From: Galbula dea
Lineage: Eukaryota; Chordata; Aves; Piciformes; Galbulidae
Reading direction: 5' to 3'
Assembly (NCBI GenBank): GCA_013399015.1
Contig: VWZX01007382.1
Coordinates: 62,001 to 126,000 of the forward strand
Length of the DNA stretch: 64,000 nucleotides
In this document: piece by piece, positions 14,301 through 29,300 of the stretch
Position numbering within the stretch: position 1 is the first letter of the stretch
Layout: each line of letters begins with the position of its first letter
The notes under the pieces: generated by a model
What the model was told of the DNA's origin: nothing
Seen by the model: only the letters and a program-made list of their open reading frames with translations
The model's database searches: none
Program-made: the position numbers and the translations under genes

Positions 14301-17300
14301 TATGAACTACCTAAATAAAAAGACTGATGAAGCTTTAAAGAAGTCTGACTATGCTTATCATCTGACCATTTTAATAATTTCCTAGTATTCACACGGGTGG
14401 TGCATGGTTGACCCAAAAACCCAAATACTAATAAATCATTGGAGAATTTAATCTAGAACACATTTAGTTTGCCAGCAAGCAATAAGGCTTCAGTAGTATA
14501 TAGATTCCAGATAGAAAGCATAATCTGAAGAGTCATTATCATAGGGAAATTTAGATGTAGACTTCCACAGACAAGCCTCCAGATACACTGCATAATCACG
14601 ACACTACATCTGAAGTGTAATGATTCATTAAAAGGTTTTAAAAAATTAAAAAATCTTCCTTAAAGCATAAAGTTCTTTCAGGTTTCTCTATCACTGTCTC
14701 GTACAAATGAAGCTTCTGCTTTTATTTAAAGAAAATGTATAGGTTTTCCCCCAAACATCCAGTGATAAGTTGACTGCCTACGAAATCCTGTCCTCAACCC
14801 ATGTGGCAAGATAATTTCCTTAACAAAAAAAACCAACCAAACAAACAAACAAAAAAAAAAACACCCACGAACAAAAATTCACTTTGATTACTGAAAAGCA
14901 GCTTCCAACTCCAACTGTAATCCACTTCTCAAAGGGGTAAAAGAAAGCCTCTTACCACCAAAATAAAAAGTATTACTTTCTTGTACAGCACAATATAAAG
15001 AAGATAAATAACACAAAGGGGACAAAACTGCTACTTGTATCAAGCTTTATTCTACAATAAGAGTGCTATTGCTCATGTATGTCTCAAAGTGTCATGCAAA
15101 GTGAAAAGAGCACCTCACTGAGATGACTGGTTCCGGTTTGTTCCAAATTCAGGTGGCCAGCAGCAAGTGCCTTTCTAACACAGACTGCCTAGAGCTGATA
15201 ACAACAAGGTCACAAGCTCACCCAATATTTCAGCCACTTTGTCATTTGAAAAAGATGAACTGCTTTCAGACAACGTATTTCTTTAACCTTGGTTCTCTTA
15301 CCACCAGTCCTGATCAACTCCATGGACTTTCTGAGAAAAGGACTTCACTAAGTGCTGCAGAAATCTGTAAGTAACAGCATCAGAAAGGAGACTCACGATT
15401 TCTCTTGTTTCTCTGAAAGCATGAGCCAGACCACTTAACAACTGGGTTTTGGCTCAAAGAAAACTTTCTTGCTGAACAAAGGTGAAGTATCAAATTGAAT
15501 TTCTATACACCTATCAAACCCAGATTCTTACATTTCCTATATGTTTACTACCACCCAATCAGCATCTGTTATAAAGCCACTAGCAGGATGGCAAAACTGG
15601 CACTGCTGGAATGATTTCATACTCTGAAAAGCCTAGACACCTGGGAAAGCATGCAAGAAACCTAGACTCCACCACAAAAGGCAGGCAGTGGTTAATGAAA
15701 CAAGGCACATGTCTTCTGGCATGGTTGGAAAGATATGATCCAGCAGGTTCAGAAACCTATTTTTCTACTGACTGCTGCTGTCTGTCAATAAAGGAGAGAC
15801 CATGAACTGCTTCAGGCTAGCAGATTTTTTTGTTCCCATTTGGCCAAACGTATGAATTTTTATTACAGAGTTTTTATTACTCGTAAGAGTCCAGAAATGT
15901 AGGTAGGGTGATGACTTGAAACTCTAATCACGCTAATCAGTGTGCCAAGCGAAGCAAGGTATGACACTGGTTTCTTTCCCCCCCCCCCACAAAAACACCT
16001 TAATTTTTAACCTTAGATGGCATAAAAAGAAAGCTTTCCAAGTTTACAAGAAGTGAGACTAGAAGCACGATTCATCCACACAAGTGACCTTACAAACCAG
16101 AAATAATTATTATATATTCACTTATGGAAAAAGCTACTTGATTTGTTTTAAACACGTGAAAAGCCATGTGATTTTTCTAATTCATGATCATCAGTATTTC
16201 TAATACTCTAAAGTGGATGTAGGATCTTGAAAGCTACTAGCAAACTGTGACTGCACATTAAAAACAACTGTTCCATGCTATTCAAGAAAACTATTTTTTT
16301 AGCATATTTCAATCATTTGTGGCCAAGCAAAAGCAGCCCTGACCATCTTAACCAGTAGTTTTTCCTATTAGGAAAAACTGATCCCCAAATTAAATATTAG
16401 TATCATGACTTTTGCTCCATCTTCACGATCTCACTATACCCACAATAATAATTATTGAGATTTGTTATTTCTGCCTCAAACTACTTACTACAGAAACAGA
16501 CCAAGTCTTTACCTTTATATTTTGAGCATCAACATTAGCTCCAGCTTCTAACAGAAGGCTAATAACTGTAGTATTTCCTGCTAGCACAGCCCAGTGCAAA
16601 GCTGTGTTTTTGTGGTATTTGTCTCCAAGATTAACAGAAACATTAAATGTAAGTAGTAACCGGGTTGGATCCACACTAGAAAAGAAAATTCTTGTTAGAT
16701 CTACAGATTAACTCAAATACATACCAACTTATTGTTAATGAGTTATATTTCTTCAAAGAACCTTGTAAGAGCAAAGTGACATTTTTTGCTGATGGTTATG
16801 AATGTCTTAAATTCCCTTACCTCCAAAGAGAAACCAAAATTCTGTTGACTTTTAAAGGAGCTCAGTAAGACAGCTTGTTCTGGGATGTCATGAAACATAT
16901 TTGTTATACAATTCTTTTTTCATGTTTACCAAAACCTAACAGTATTAGCAGATTTGTAAAATATTCAGACGATTACATATTTGGCAGATAGAAATCAAAG
17001 TTCAAAATATGTTCTATTTCCACTTCAAATTCCAAAAGATGAAAATAAAATAGGCTGATAATGTTGGTAGGGGTAGGTAATCATAAAAGCTACCCTGCCA
17101 ATGGGAACTAGTGAATTAATTCCTTGGTTTGTTTTGCTTGTGTGCACAGCTTTTGCTTTACCTATTAAGCTGTCTTGATCTCTGTCATGAGTTTTCTCAC
17201 TTTTACCCTTCTGATTCTCCTCCCCATCCTGATAGGCTAGAGTGAGTGAGTAGCTGTGTTGGGCTGAGCTGCCTACTGGGGTTAACTCATAACAATCTTA

Positions 17301-20300
17301 AATGTAGAAAGATAAAGTAGCAATTGTCAAGAGAAAATTGACTAGTTAAAAAGCAAAAAACAACAAAACACTTTCCATAAATCAAAACTAGTCACTACTA
17401 TATGCCACTTAGTTAACATCAAGAGAAAGTAAAAACAGCAGTGAGATACCTGTGTGTTCTGTAAGCTGCCCACATTAAAGGTGTCATTCCATTTTGATCC
17501 ATCATATCTACATCCTAAAAAAGGGGAAAAAAAAAGTTTGTGAGTCAAATAAGTATGTTCAAGATCCAGTACATACAAAGTTTGCACTGAGAAGTAGTAT
17601 TTTAAGACTGACTATCTGAGCTGGAGAAAAATTGGCAAGCTTTTAACACAAAATGGTATTTAAAAAATGAAACCAGACAGTAACACCACCACTAAAAAAT
17701 ATAACCAATCTATCTGGGTAACTAAAGAACAGTAATGTGTAAGACTAGTGATTTCTGTCATACTATTAATCTTCAACATAAAAGATATATAGATGGTGTA
17801 CTATGGCACTCAAAAGCAGGATAAAACTAAAATTACACACCAATATTTAGTAAAATACTTGATAAATTAACATAAATATCATGGCCCAAATTCTACATCC
17901 TACTGAATGCTATGTGCATCTATTTTTCCACTTGCAAAGCAATTTTCCTTAGTTCACTCAGTTCCAAACGCATTTACATATCTGGTTATTAAGTTAATGG
18001 ATGTTATAAAGTTTTCAAGTTTAAACAAAAGCCATTAATAAAAATGAAGCTCAGGACGGTAGTTAACACATAAAAGTGCAGTATGTACTTAAAATCATTG
18101 AATCATAGAATATTCTGAGCTGGAAAGGACCCACAAAGAACATTCAGTCCAACTCCTAGCACCGCGCAGGACACCCCAAGACTCACTCATGAATACTTGA
18201 TGAGTAAGTGATAGTTAAACTATGAATCTGTTAGTTAGGCTAGAAGTATGAAATAAACTTTAACTTTAGCCTCAGAACATCTCTTACAACATTACTTTAC
18301 TAGCAACTGTATAGTCACTCATTATCTGTGATTGAGGTGAGTTATGGCACACATACCACAGGATGAAAACACATCATTCAACCGTCCAACCTACCATATC
18401 AGTATCTTAACTTATTCCAGGGGTGACATCTTTGTGTATGCTAGGCCCTGATATGCCTTTGGCATTTTAAGTAGCATAAGCACAGTGTCAAGCAGTCAAA
18501 TAACAAGCATTAAGTTTGAACAGTCTTAAGTGCCTTCAAGCTTTTTTCATCTTTTTCTTCTGTAACTGCTAGAATTTCCATGCACTACACTAGACAGGTA
18601 TGAATTAAAACCAAAGTAATCAAACCACTGTTAGATGAAATGAAGTTAGCAGGTGGCACATCGATACTGCAGTCTACAATAAAAGACACTGAATTATTTT
18701 TTAGTCAGGCAAATATTTTGCATTTCCTGAATGACAGGTATAGGTGTCTCTTGTTTTTCTACCCTAATTTTGAGTGTAATCTATTTAAATATGATATTAC
18801 TTAAAATTTACCTGTCCCTTTGCTATCAGGTAAGCAACAATCGACGTATGTCCAAACTGGGCAGCCAAATGAATACAGCTACATCCTTCTCCATCAATTA
18901 GCGATGGATCTGCCCCATATTTCATCAGCTGTACAACCATGGATAAGTGACCCTGTCTAAATGTAACAAAACACAAAAACCAAAACAACTGAATAACTAT
19001 ATACAGAAAACCTAACAAAATTTAATATTTGAATAAAACAAATATATTTAGCAGTTAATTACACTACTGGAGCTTCCACAATTTGACTCATACTTTGAAA
19101 ACAACAATTACCATAATCCAATTCTGCAAGTGAATAAGAATAATCATTCATCTGAGCAAATTCTATACAGCCAGTCCAGTCATTACATGCAATTTGCTTA
19201 AGCATGTTGTATAGCAAAAAGCCCATTAAAAAAAACCCAAACAACCAACTTATTAGTTTGGAAATCTAGTCTATTGTGACTTTTTCCAATCCCCATATGA
19301 AGCTTGCTTTTTTAAAAGATGTCAAACTGGCTATATACTCTCACTTTTTGTGGGGCATATGGTTTCTTTCTACTATTATAAACAGTAGTGAAATAAAAAT
19401 AGGAATTAAAAAAAGAAAACTGAAGGCCTACACTTCCTCCACACTACATTTCAAATTTAAGCATCTTTTTGGCATAAGAAGGATAGGCAGATTATTCTTG
19501 TAGACATGGTGCCTAATTATCAGTACACAGATTCTGACATGAGCAAAAAGACCTTTTCAACTAGTCAGAAGCAGTTTTGGACAATGCTTCATGGAATAAC
19601 AGATTACACCTATGAACATCAGAAATGTAATCAAGCTCTGTGCTATTAACACAGAACTTAAGAGTGTGATCTGTAACAAGAAGAGTCTGTGGGTTAAACT
19701 TAAGGGTCAGGCAAACAGAGCCAGCTTGTTGTTGGGGTCTACTATAGGCCAACCTGACCAATTAGAGCCTGTTGACGAAGCCTTCTTTCTACAGCTAAAG
19801 GAAGCATTGAGCTCACCAGCCCTCATCCTGGTAGGGGATTTTAACCACCCAGACATCTGCTGGAAAAACAACACAGCAGGATGTAGGCAGTCCAGGAGAC
19901 TCCTGGAGTTTATGCAAGACAACTTTTTGGAACAGGTTGTAGATAAACCAACTAGAAAAAATGTGCTGCTGGACCTGCTGCTGACAAATGAAGAAAACCT
20001 CATTAAAGAGGTGGAGATAGAGGGGAGTCTAGGATGTAGTGACCATGCCTTAGTCAGGTTCAAGATCACTAGCAGCAAGGGCATGGCACAGAGTAAGGTA
20101 AAGACTTTGAATTTCAGGAAGGCAAACTTCCAACTGTTAAGAGACTTGCTGGGTGAGGTCCCCTGGGACACTGTCCTTAGGGACAAAGGAACTCATCAGA
20201 GTTGGCAGTTCTTCAAAGATTCCCTTCTTAGAGCACAAGAAATTTCTATCCCTCTCTGTAAGAAATCAGGTAGGGCAGGAAGAAGACCGGTGTGGCTAAA

Positions 20301-23300
20301 TAAAGATCTGCTTCTTGCGCTGAGGCGTAAGAATGAAATGCACAGGCTATGGAGGAAGGGACAATTGGCCTGGGAAGAGTACAGGGAAATAGCTAGGAAG
20401 TGTAGGATCGGGATCAGGAAGGCCAAGGTGCAGATGGAACTGAACTTGGCAAGGGATGTAAAAAATAATAAAAAAGGGTTCTATATTAATCAAAAAAGGA
20501 AGGTCAGGGTGAGTGTTCCCCCTCTGATGAACAAAGAAGGGAATTTAGTCACGAGAGATATGGACAAGGCAGAACTGCTCAGTGAGTTCTTTGTCGCAGT
20601 CTTTACTGCTGGTCGGGCTACCTGCAATGATCAGGACTTGGTAACCTCGGACGAGTGTTGGGAGAGTGAGAGACCTCTCACTGTATGTGAGGAACAGGTT
20701 TGGCACTACCTGTGGAAGCTTGACCAAAATAAGTCTATGGGCCCTGATAACATTCATCCTAGAGTCCTGAAGGAATAGGCTGATGTTGTTGCAAAACCGC
20801 TCTCCATCATATCAGTAAGTCTTGGAGGTCAGGTGAAGTCCCGGGGGACTGGAGGAAGGGTAACATCACCCCCATTTTTAAAAAGGGTAAAAAAGACGAC
20901 CCAGGGAACTACAGGCCAGTGAGCCTCACCTCTGTGCCTGGGAAGGTCATGGAGCGAATAGTAATGGAAGTGATGTTACGGCACATACAAGAAAAAGAGG
21001 TGATACTGAGTAGTCAACATGGATTCACTAAGGGCAAGTCGTGCCTGACCAATCTGGTGGCCTTCTATGATGGAGTGACTGCAGCGGTTGATGAAGGGAG
21101 TCCAACTGATATTGTCTACTTGGACTTTTGTAAGGCCTTCGATACGGTTCCTCATGACATCCTCATCTCAAAACTGGTGAGATGTGGATTTGATAAGTGC
21201 ACAGTTCGATGGATAAGAAATTGGTTGGAAGGACGCTATCAGAGAGTCGTGGTTAATGGCTCCTTGTCCGGGTGGAGAGCAGTGACGAGCGGTGTCCCCC
21301 AGGGCTCCGTCTTGGGACCGGTGCTCTTCAACATCTTCATTAATGACCTGGACATGGGTATCGAGTGCACCCTCAGCAAGTTTGCAGATGACACAAAGCT
21401 GAGTGGTGTGGTTGATACGCCAGAGGGGCGAGATGCCATCCAAAGGGATCTGGATAAACTTGAAGAATGGGCCCAAGAGAATAAAATGAAGTTTAATAAA
21501 TCTAAATGTAAGGTCCTGCACTTGGGTAGGAGCAATCCTGGCTATGAGTACAGACTGGGTGAGGAACTCATTGAAAGCAGCCATGCAGAGAAGGACTTGG
21601 GGGTCTTGATAGATGGAAAGCTGGATATGAGCCAGCAATGTATATTCGCAGCCCAGAAAGCCAACCGCATCCTGGGCTGCATCAGGAAAGGTGTGACCAG
21701 CAGGTCTAGGGAGGTGATCCTGCCTCTCTACTCTGCCCTTGTGAGGCCCCACCTGGAGTACTGTGTCCAGTTCTGGGCTCCTCAGCATAAAAAAGATGTG
21801 GACCTGTTAGAGTGAGTCCAGAGAAGGGCCACAAAGATCATTAAAGGACTGGAGGACCTCCCCTATGAGGAAAGGCTGAAACAGTTGGGGTTGTTCAGCC
21901 TTAAAAAGAGAAGGTTTCGAGGGGATCTCATAGCTGCCTTCCAGTACCTAAAGGGGGACTATAGGATAGAAGGGGAGAGACTTTTTGTATTCTCAAACTG
22001 TGATAAGACAAGGGGAAATGGCTACAAGCTACAAGAGGGGAAATTTAGGTTAGAGATTAGGAGGAATTTCTTTACCAGGACGGTGGTTAGGCACTGGAAC
22101 AGGTTGCCCGGAGAGGTTGTGGATGCCCCATCCTTGGCGGTGTTCAAGGCCAGGCTGGATGTGGTGGGGGGGTTGGAACCGGGGGGGTTGGAACTAGATG
22201 ATCTTTAAGGTCCCATTCCAACCTGAGCCATTCTATGATATAAGCTAAAATCTTTAACAAAGGCTAACAAGCAAGTCCACATCTTTAATACACGAATTAT
22301 TTTGGTATACTAAATGTACTAATAGCTAATTTTCTTAGTCTCCATTTGCAGGCTACATTTAAAAACATTAATATGGACAGCACAGGTGGCTGTCTGAAGG
22401 ACCAGCTACTACTCAAAGGCTGTCTTCAGTTTCCCCAGTCAAACATCATTCTCTGATCATTTTCTACATCATAAATCTGATCAAGTCCATCTTGGAAAAA
22501 AAAATCCATATAAAACAGAACACTGCAAGGATGATGTCACAAAATCATCTCAATCCCCGTCTGCAAAAGAGTTGCTGGACTTCAGAAGACTGACAAAAAT
22601 AAGATAATTGAAAAGTAAACCAGGGTGCTTATCAACTCTAATTTTACTTTACTCCTTTTCCTATTATTGCAATAACATTCCTCTACAACAGAAAGAGGTA
22701 AGACAAAAACTGAACTATATGCAGAAAGCTCCTGAAGCTCAAACACACCAGATGCACAGTTTGTGCAGTTATCAGTGATTAAATCAATTCTTGTACAAAG
22801 TATTCCCACAAAATACAGCAATTTCAACTATCAATCACTAGCAGATTTCAAGTTAAGAAAAACATAAGAAAATTACAGACAATTTTTCCTACCTTGTTGC
22901 CCAGTGAAGTGGAGTAGAATTTAAATCTCCTCCAAGCTGATCAACAATAGCACCTTTTGATATATAGTATCTGGAATAACAGAAATAGTAAACGTTACTG
23001 TTTGTCTTGTCTTGGCTAAATATAAAGGACACACATTTGATGTTATACAAAACAGGCAGCTACAGACCAGAACCTTTCCTTGCCTTCCTTTTTAGAGGCA
23101 ATGCATATACATTCTATTTTTTGCCTTTCTTAATGTGGGTTCAGAAAATAGGGATGCCTCCTACTGTGTTTTAAATATGCTGCTATTTCCTAGTCTGGAT
23201 CTAAGGTAAAGCAGAGCAATTGTTATATACACTAGTACAAACTGTGCTATCACAGAAGTACTTAATAAAATTGATTCTTCTAATAAATTTAGGGGTTGCT

Positions 23301-26300
23301 GCATTAAAAAGAATCTTGAATTACTGATAAAAGAATGTGCTGCTAGAAGACTAAGCGTATTTAGAGAATTTTGGCTAACTGGCAAAAACAGATACAATTC
23401 AACTTGCAGCACGTATCATCACCAGAATGGCCCTGCTGAAGCTATTATTTCAAGAGCTCATGCTTGAGTAACACATTTAACCAAGTACTACAATTTTGAG
23501 CATACTTCTTAACTGTTATTAATCAAAGGGCAAAAACATGTATTTTAAAAATAACTCTAAATGATGGGCTAGAATTTTTTCCTCAAGAACATGTATAAAA
23601 AGATGAACTATTTTTGTGGGACCAAAACAAGTTATCCATATTTAACTGTAGTTATTCATATTCATGTTCTGTGAACTATTTTTCCTTGCTGTTTTGTATG
23701 GGACACTACACCAGCAGTATGACTTCCTTTTTGAAAGAAAATGCCCACCTTACAAAGAAATTAAGTTTTTTTGTAAGAAACAGGCTTTCCCAGAAAGCTT
23801 CTAATTCTTCATTCAATACTGAATAAGGCAATGGGAAAATAAAAGGTTATTACTAACACCTTTGGAAAGTACCAGCTAGCTATAGTTTCCTAAGTGCTTG
23901 CACATTTCAAGTACCTGTGCCTGCAGACCTTTTGCTATCAAAATGCCTGTCAGGTATATATGAATGCTGCTCTCCTGCCCACACAAACTATCCTTCAGAT
24001 CTTCAGGACTGAGGGGAAATTGAGGTGCCAGGAACTAGGTGTTTCAAGACACGGCAAGCAGAAGGGCAACAAACAGAACAAATTAAAAAACATCATTCTA
24101 AGTAACTACCTTCTTCTTTAGTGCTTATTGATTCAGAGAGTGAAACTTCAAAAACAGTCCAAAGGTTACCTTTAGGAACAGAAACTGCAAAATGCATTAG
24201 CTATACACATCCACTCTAAAAACGAAAGTCCTTTTATACAGCTGCTTTAGAGCTATTGATCACAACGAAAGACTCCAACAGACTTGCCAAAGTCACATGA
24301 GCTCTGTTTTGTATGACAAACAAGATCTATGACTATGACTCCTCTGATCAATGCAGGATAGCTGACATTGCTTGTGTCTAACACCAAAGGAATAGAATTG
24401 CAACATCCTCCTACTTGAAGTTAAGCTTTTGGATTTCTCAATGACAAGCACCAGAAATTTTGTGAAAGTCTTGGTCCCACATAGGTGAAAAGACAAGGTG
24501 TATATAAGGTAAAAGGACAACGTAATTTTCTTATTGTGAAGTATCAGCTACCAAAGTACAAATTTGCAAAAGACACTGAGAAGCTATTTAGTCCCCCTTG
24601 GGAAGGAGTTCCCACAGAAATTCTGTCTAGATCAAATACAACACAGCAAAATACACAGTCAAGGCTTGGATCCATCTTGCTGATGTGACAGCCACTCATG
24701 GGGAGGAGAACATTAAACAGATTGTCTTTACTCAAACACTGGTCTCCACAGAAACACAGAATATGTTCAGATTCTGCTGAGCAGAAGCACTGCTTATTGG
24801 TTAGCACATTTTATTTAGGAGGAAGAACTTACAGTTTGACAACTAGGAAAAAACAAGGTGATGATCTCCTGCCAGATGGCACATCAAAATAACATTTTAT
24901 GTTTCCTTAAGGGTGTTCTTAGACTAAGTTGAGATTTATCACTGCATTTCAGTTCCAGTACACACAAACAGTGAGATTTTTCTGCAAAATCAGACTGAGA
25001 ACTTAATCTTCTTGTCTAGGTTGATCTTGCAGAAGGAATCTTGTGCTTAGTTAGAATGTCCCTGGAGAAAGGAGGAACTGGGCAATTCTACTGTCAGTGA
25101 GTCATCTAAGCTTCCTTTCTAGAAGATGCCAAGCGTGCAAGCCCTACTTGAGCAATCTACTTACACTGAAAGCATGCAGAAGTCATAGATCTTGTTTGTC
25201 ATATGAACCAGAGCTCGTCTGACTTTGGCAAGTCTGTTGAAGTCTTTCATTGCGATCGATAGCTCTAAAGCAGAGGTCCCCTTAAGAAGAAAATACTTCC
25301 ACTGATCTTTACATTAGGATCACTAAGTCTTTACCAGGCATTTGAAAACTGCCCCAGCTTGCATTCAGCGCTTGTGAAATCAATGCATGCAGCCACTGTT
25401 GCTAAAAGAGGAAAAAGAGAAGAGAAATCCTTTTCTGAAAAAGGTTTGATACAGGGAATGGGGAAACACAGGCAGTAGGTAACTGTAGAGGTATAAGGCA
25501 AATTTCTGCATTTCGACAAAACTGGGTTGAAGAGATATCGAAAGACAGTGTCATGACAAAAAAAATAATTAGATTGTGGATGTCTGACACTTGTCCCTGG
25601 TGCCACAGAAGTAAGGAAAGGTTCTGTTGTTTTCCTTATAAAATATCAACGAGTTTCGCCATTATGTATGCTGAATCTCAAGTCTCACAATAAACAGGAA
25701 GATGAAATATTACAAATAAGACAATTGTGATTCCAAGCTTGCACTCCCCACAGATGGGCTGCTAAGCTGCTTCTTTGGGAAGACCTTATATAGTCAATAC
25801 CTAGTAAACATGACACTGAGACCTGGTATCATACCAAGCTTACTAGCCAACATATTTAATAAAATTATCAATGGCTCACAATAGGCACAAATATTGGAGA
25901 AAGATGCAATATGATCACACAGAAAGAAAAACCACAGAATGATTTCATTCTAAGAAAGTAGAATAAACCCCTGTTTCACAAGAGAGCGAGTGTACAATAT
26001 TCTGGGTGATATAAACTAAATCAAGACCCCCTAAAAACAGAGGAACTTAGAGTGTAAGAATTGCATCAGAAGGAATGAATTTTAGCTACAGTTAAGCACA
26101 TTAGCAGCCACATGCACTCTAGTAAACAGTAGAAAGAAAATACAATGCAGTATGTCACAGTGGTAAAGATGTATGAAGAAGGGTCAAGAGCTTTGACATA
26201 TTGTTGAGGAGCAAGAAAGAATGAGACACATTAGATTTATGAACATTCAATTGTCAGGGCTCATACTGAAATAACTTGAAAGAGATATGGCCGGTACGAT

Positions 26301-29300
26301 TAAAATTATGTTGAATTAAAATTCTCAGAACAGTTTCAGATGCAGGTGGAAAGACCTCCCTAACATATAATAAAAATCTAATTGGAAATTCAAACAGACA
26401 TTTAAGCACAGACTTGCATCTATCGGAATGTGACATTTTGATTTTAAACCACCTCAACATCCAATATAATTGCTATGCCAGGAAACTGTTACTAACACTT
26501 GAAGGGGGGAAAAAAGGTAAAATACACCACAAAATACTCACATGCTAAACTACTTCTTTCACAAATTCAAATTTAGCTTCAAAAGAGGTCTAATATAGAA
26601 TTGAAAATTTGGTCCAGTTCTACTCTGTGAATGACACAAGGTCCTGAAACAAGTATTTTGGAGCAGGTTTTTTGATTGCTTGGTTTGTTTTTGCCTTTTT
26701 AAAAAATTAGTATTAAAGAAAAATCTACAGAACAAATAATGTTTCAGTTCACTAGCATTTTAAGTCGTAATCAAGTACCACACATTTAGATTCACTGCAC
26801 TGCAAAGCTCATACAGAAACAATACATAAATTAAAACAGAAATACTATTCACAATATAGGCCTATTTTTTAAAATGCCTCATGACATACTCATGCTTTTA
26901 AATAATAATAGTTGTCTCAATGTCATTCACTTTTCAGACCTTATAAAGATGTATCAAATGAGGTGGCATATCTGTATTACAAGTATGTCTTCTAACAGCT
27001 CAAGTAAGATAAACAATTCATTGTACATAATTCATTATGCATTCAAATGGATTAAAAAGTGAGCTCTAAATATAACTGCTTTTAGATGCTGTACTTTTCA
27101 TAAAGAAAAACAGCTATCTGAAAAAAATTTATGCATTTGAGTTATTTCACAGCAAGTTGTCCTGGGATCACAGAGAGGCATGACCAGCAGGTCTAAGGAG
27201 GTGATTCTGCCTCTCTATTCTGCCCTTGTGAAGCCCCACCTGGAGTACTGTGTATAGTTCTGGGCTCCAGAGCGGGTCCAAAGGAGGGCCACAAAAATGA
27301 TCAAAGGACTGGAGCACCTCCCCTACGAGGACAGGCTGAAGGAATTGGGGTTGTTCAGCCTGGAGAGAAGGCTTAGAGGGGACCATATAGCAGCCTTTCA
27401 GCACCTGAAAGGGGATTATAAGGCAGAAGGGGAGAGACTTTTCTCCTGGTCTGATTGCAACAGGACACGGGAGAATGGCTACAAGCTGAGGGAGCGGAAA
27501 TTTAGGCTGGAGGTTAGAAGGAGGTTCTTTACCCAAAGGGTGGTGAGGCACTGGAACAGGTTGCCCAGAGAGGTTGTGGAGGCCCTGCCCCTGGCAGTGT
27601 TTAAGGCCAGGCTGGATGTGGCCCTGGATAACCTGGTCTGGTGCATGTGGTGTCCCTGCCCATGGCAGGGGGGTTGGAACTAGATGATCTTTAAGATCCC
27701 TTCCAACCTCAGCCATTCTATGATTCTCACCATAAAGACCCACAAAAAATGGAAAGAAAAGGAAGAAAATAATAGGGTCTAAAATGTTTTAAGCTGTCCA
27801 TGTTCTGAAAGATATTAATAGGTTTTAAAACATAGTATAAAAGATGATGCTCCAAATTTCAGAAAGTGAAAACTAAAATAAAAAAACACCTCAAATCCCC
27901 GAGCTCCCACTATTAAAGATTTTGTTATTACTTGGAAACAGAGGTGCTGCAATGTTACCTATTGTAACAGTTCTGTTTTTAAAATGCAAACAAGTTATTT
28001 ATGTTAGGACTTCTTGAAATGCTGAATGAAGTAGGAATTGCCTCTTGCATCACATTAATCTTGCTTATTCAAAAACATACACCATCATCTAGCACCAACC
28101 TTCCCCTTCTCAACAACAAAAAAATCGGGTATTTCAAGAAGTATACCATAGTCTAAGGAAGTTCAAGAGCTGTTCTACATATATATCTCATCTGAGAAGA
28201 GCATAAGGTTGACTTCTGGATGCATAACAGGTTTTATTTCTGTTAACTGTGTCATCAAAACATTGCTGCTTGTCCTGGTTTGAGAACAGAACTCATTTTG
28301 TTCAGTGATTTTACATATCAGCTATGTCTTTTCTAAGTAACTGCATTTTTTGCAGTTAATTGCATATTTTCACAGACAGTGTCTGCTTCTAATAGATTCC
28401 ATCAATTCTGCCTTCTATCACAATCTGTGTGTTCCTGAACCCAGTTCCAGAATCCAGTTCCTGAATCTGGTTCCTTCTGCAGTTGAGTCCAGACTAGTAC
28501 TACTGCCACAGCATCAGTGGTGATGGTGACCAACTGCCACCAGAGGCAGTAGGTTCGCTATTGGTTTAGTATATATTTGTATATATTTCATTTTATTGTT
28601 ATTCTTTTCATTTAGTTTTAGTTTTCCATAATTCTCTCTTTCTTATTCCCTTTCTTTTCACCTTTGGGAAGGGAGACGGGTTAATAGCATCTCTAACTCA
28701 TCTAACAGCCAGCCCAGCTCTAACCCTTGACAGGACCAAAACGCAAATCATATCTATCTTCTCCTCTCTCCTCCAAATTTCAAGTCCAAAACCTGAGATT
28801 TTAAAAGACTTTAAAATAATTTAACACTTTAAAAAAAAAGAAAGGCATCAACATTTTTAAGGACATGTTTATGTTTAACTCAAGGTGTAACACATACTTC
28901 ACCAGATCTATCCTGTTGTTGATGGCAGCCCAATGGAGAAGCGTTACGTTTTCTTTGTCTGGTTGTCGTACATCATAACCTGCTTCCACCAACTCTCTAC
29001 ATCGTTCATATATTCCATACCTGGAAGAAGAAGAAAAGATTTTTCAAAGCTGTAGTCTTTGATAAAAATAATCATACTTAAAACATTGGCAAACATCATA
29101 GTTACGGTCACAATACAAAAGCTTAAACAGAAGAGAACGGAAGAAGCAGATTTACTTTCTGTTTCTATATGATTACAGGAAATTTGGAACAAGAAGTTTC
29201 CAGTGGCAGAAGTTATATTCATCAATCCTCCAAAGCAACCTTAACAGCAGAGCACAGAAAATTATCTATCAGTAGCATACCAAGTATAAAAAACCCTCCT

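Larger units (their letters stand above)
22971..28897 (-). other. ZDHHC17 intron 3 (GT-AG, 5.9 kb)
   Basis: Contains a probable solo LTR (28271-28732) close to exon 3 and a 0.57 kb plus-strand CR1 3' fragment (about 27160-27727). The rest, including 23.0-27.1 kb, shows only AT-rich intronic sequence. Confidence 0.9.

Noticed and set aside
21168..21788. A 206-codon minus-strand ORF opposite the CR1 reverse transcriptase
   Set aside because: It is the antisense shadow of the CR1 RT reading frame, which carries all the recognisable motifs.
27168..27743. A 191-codon minus-strand ORF at 27.2-27.7 kb
   Set aside because: Antisense to a CR1 3' fragment; proline- and histidine-rich composition follows from the repeat, not from a gene.
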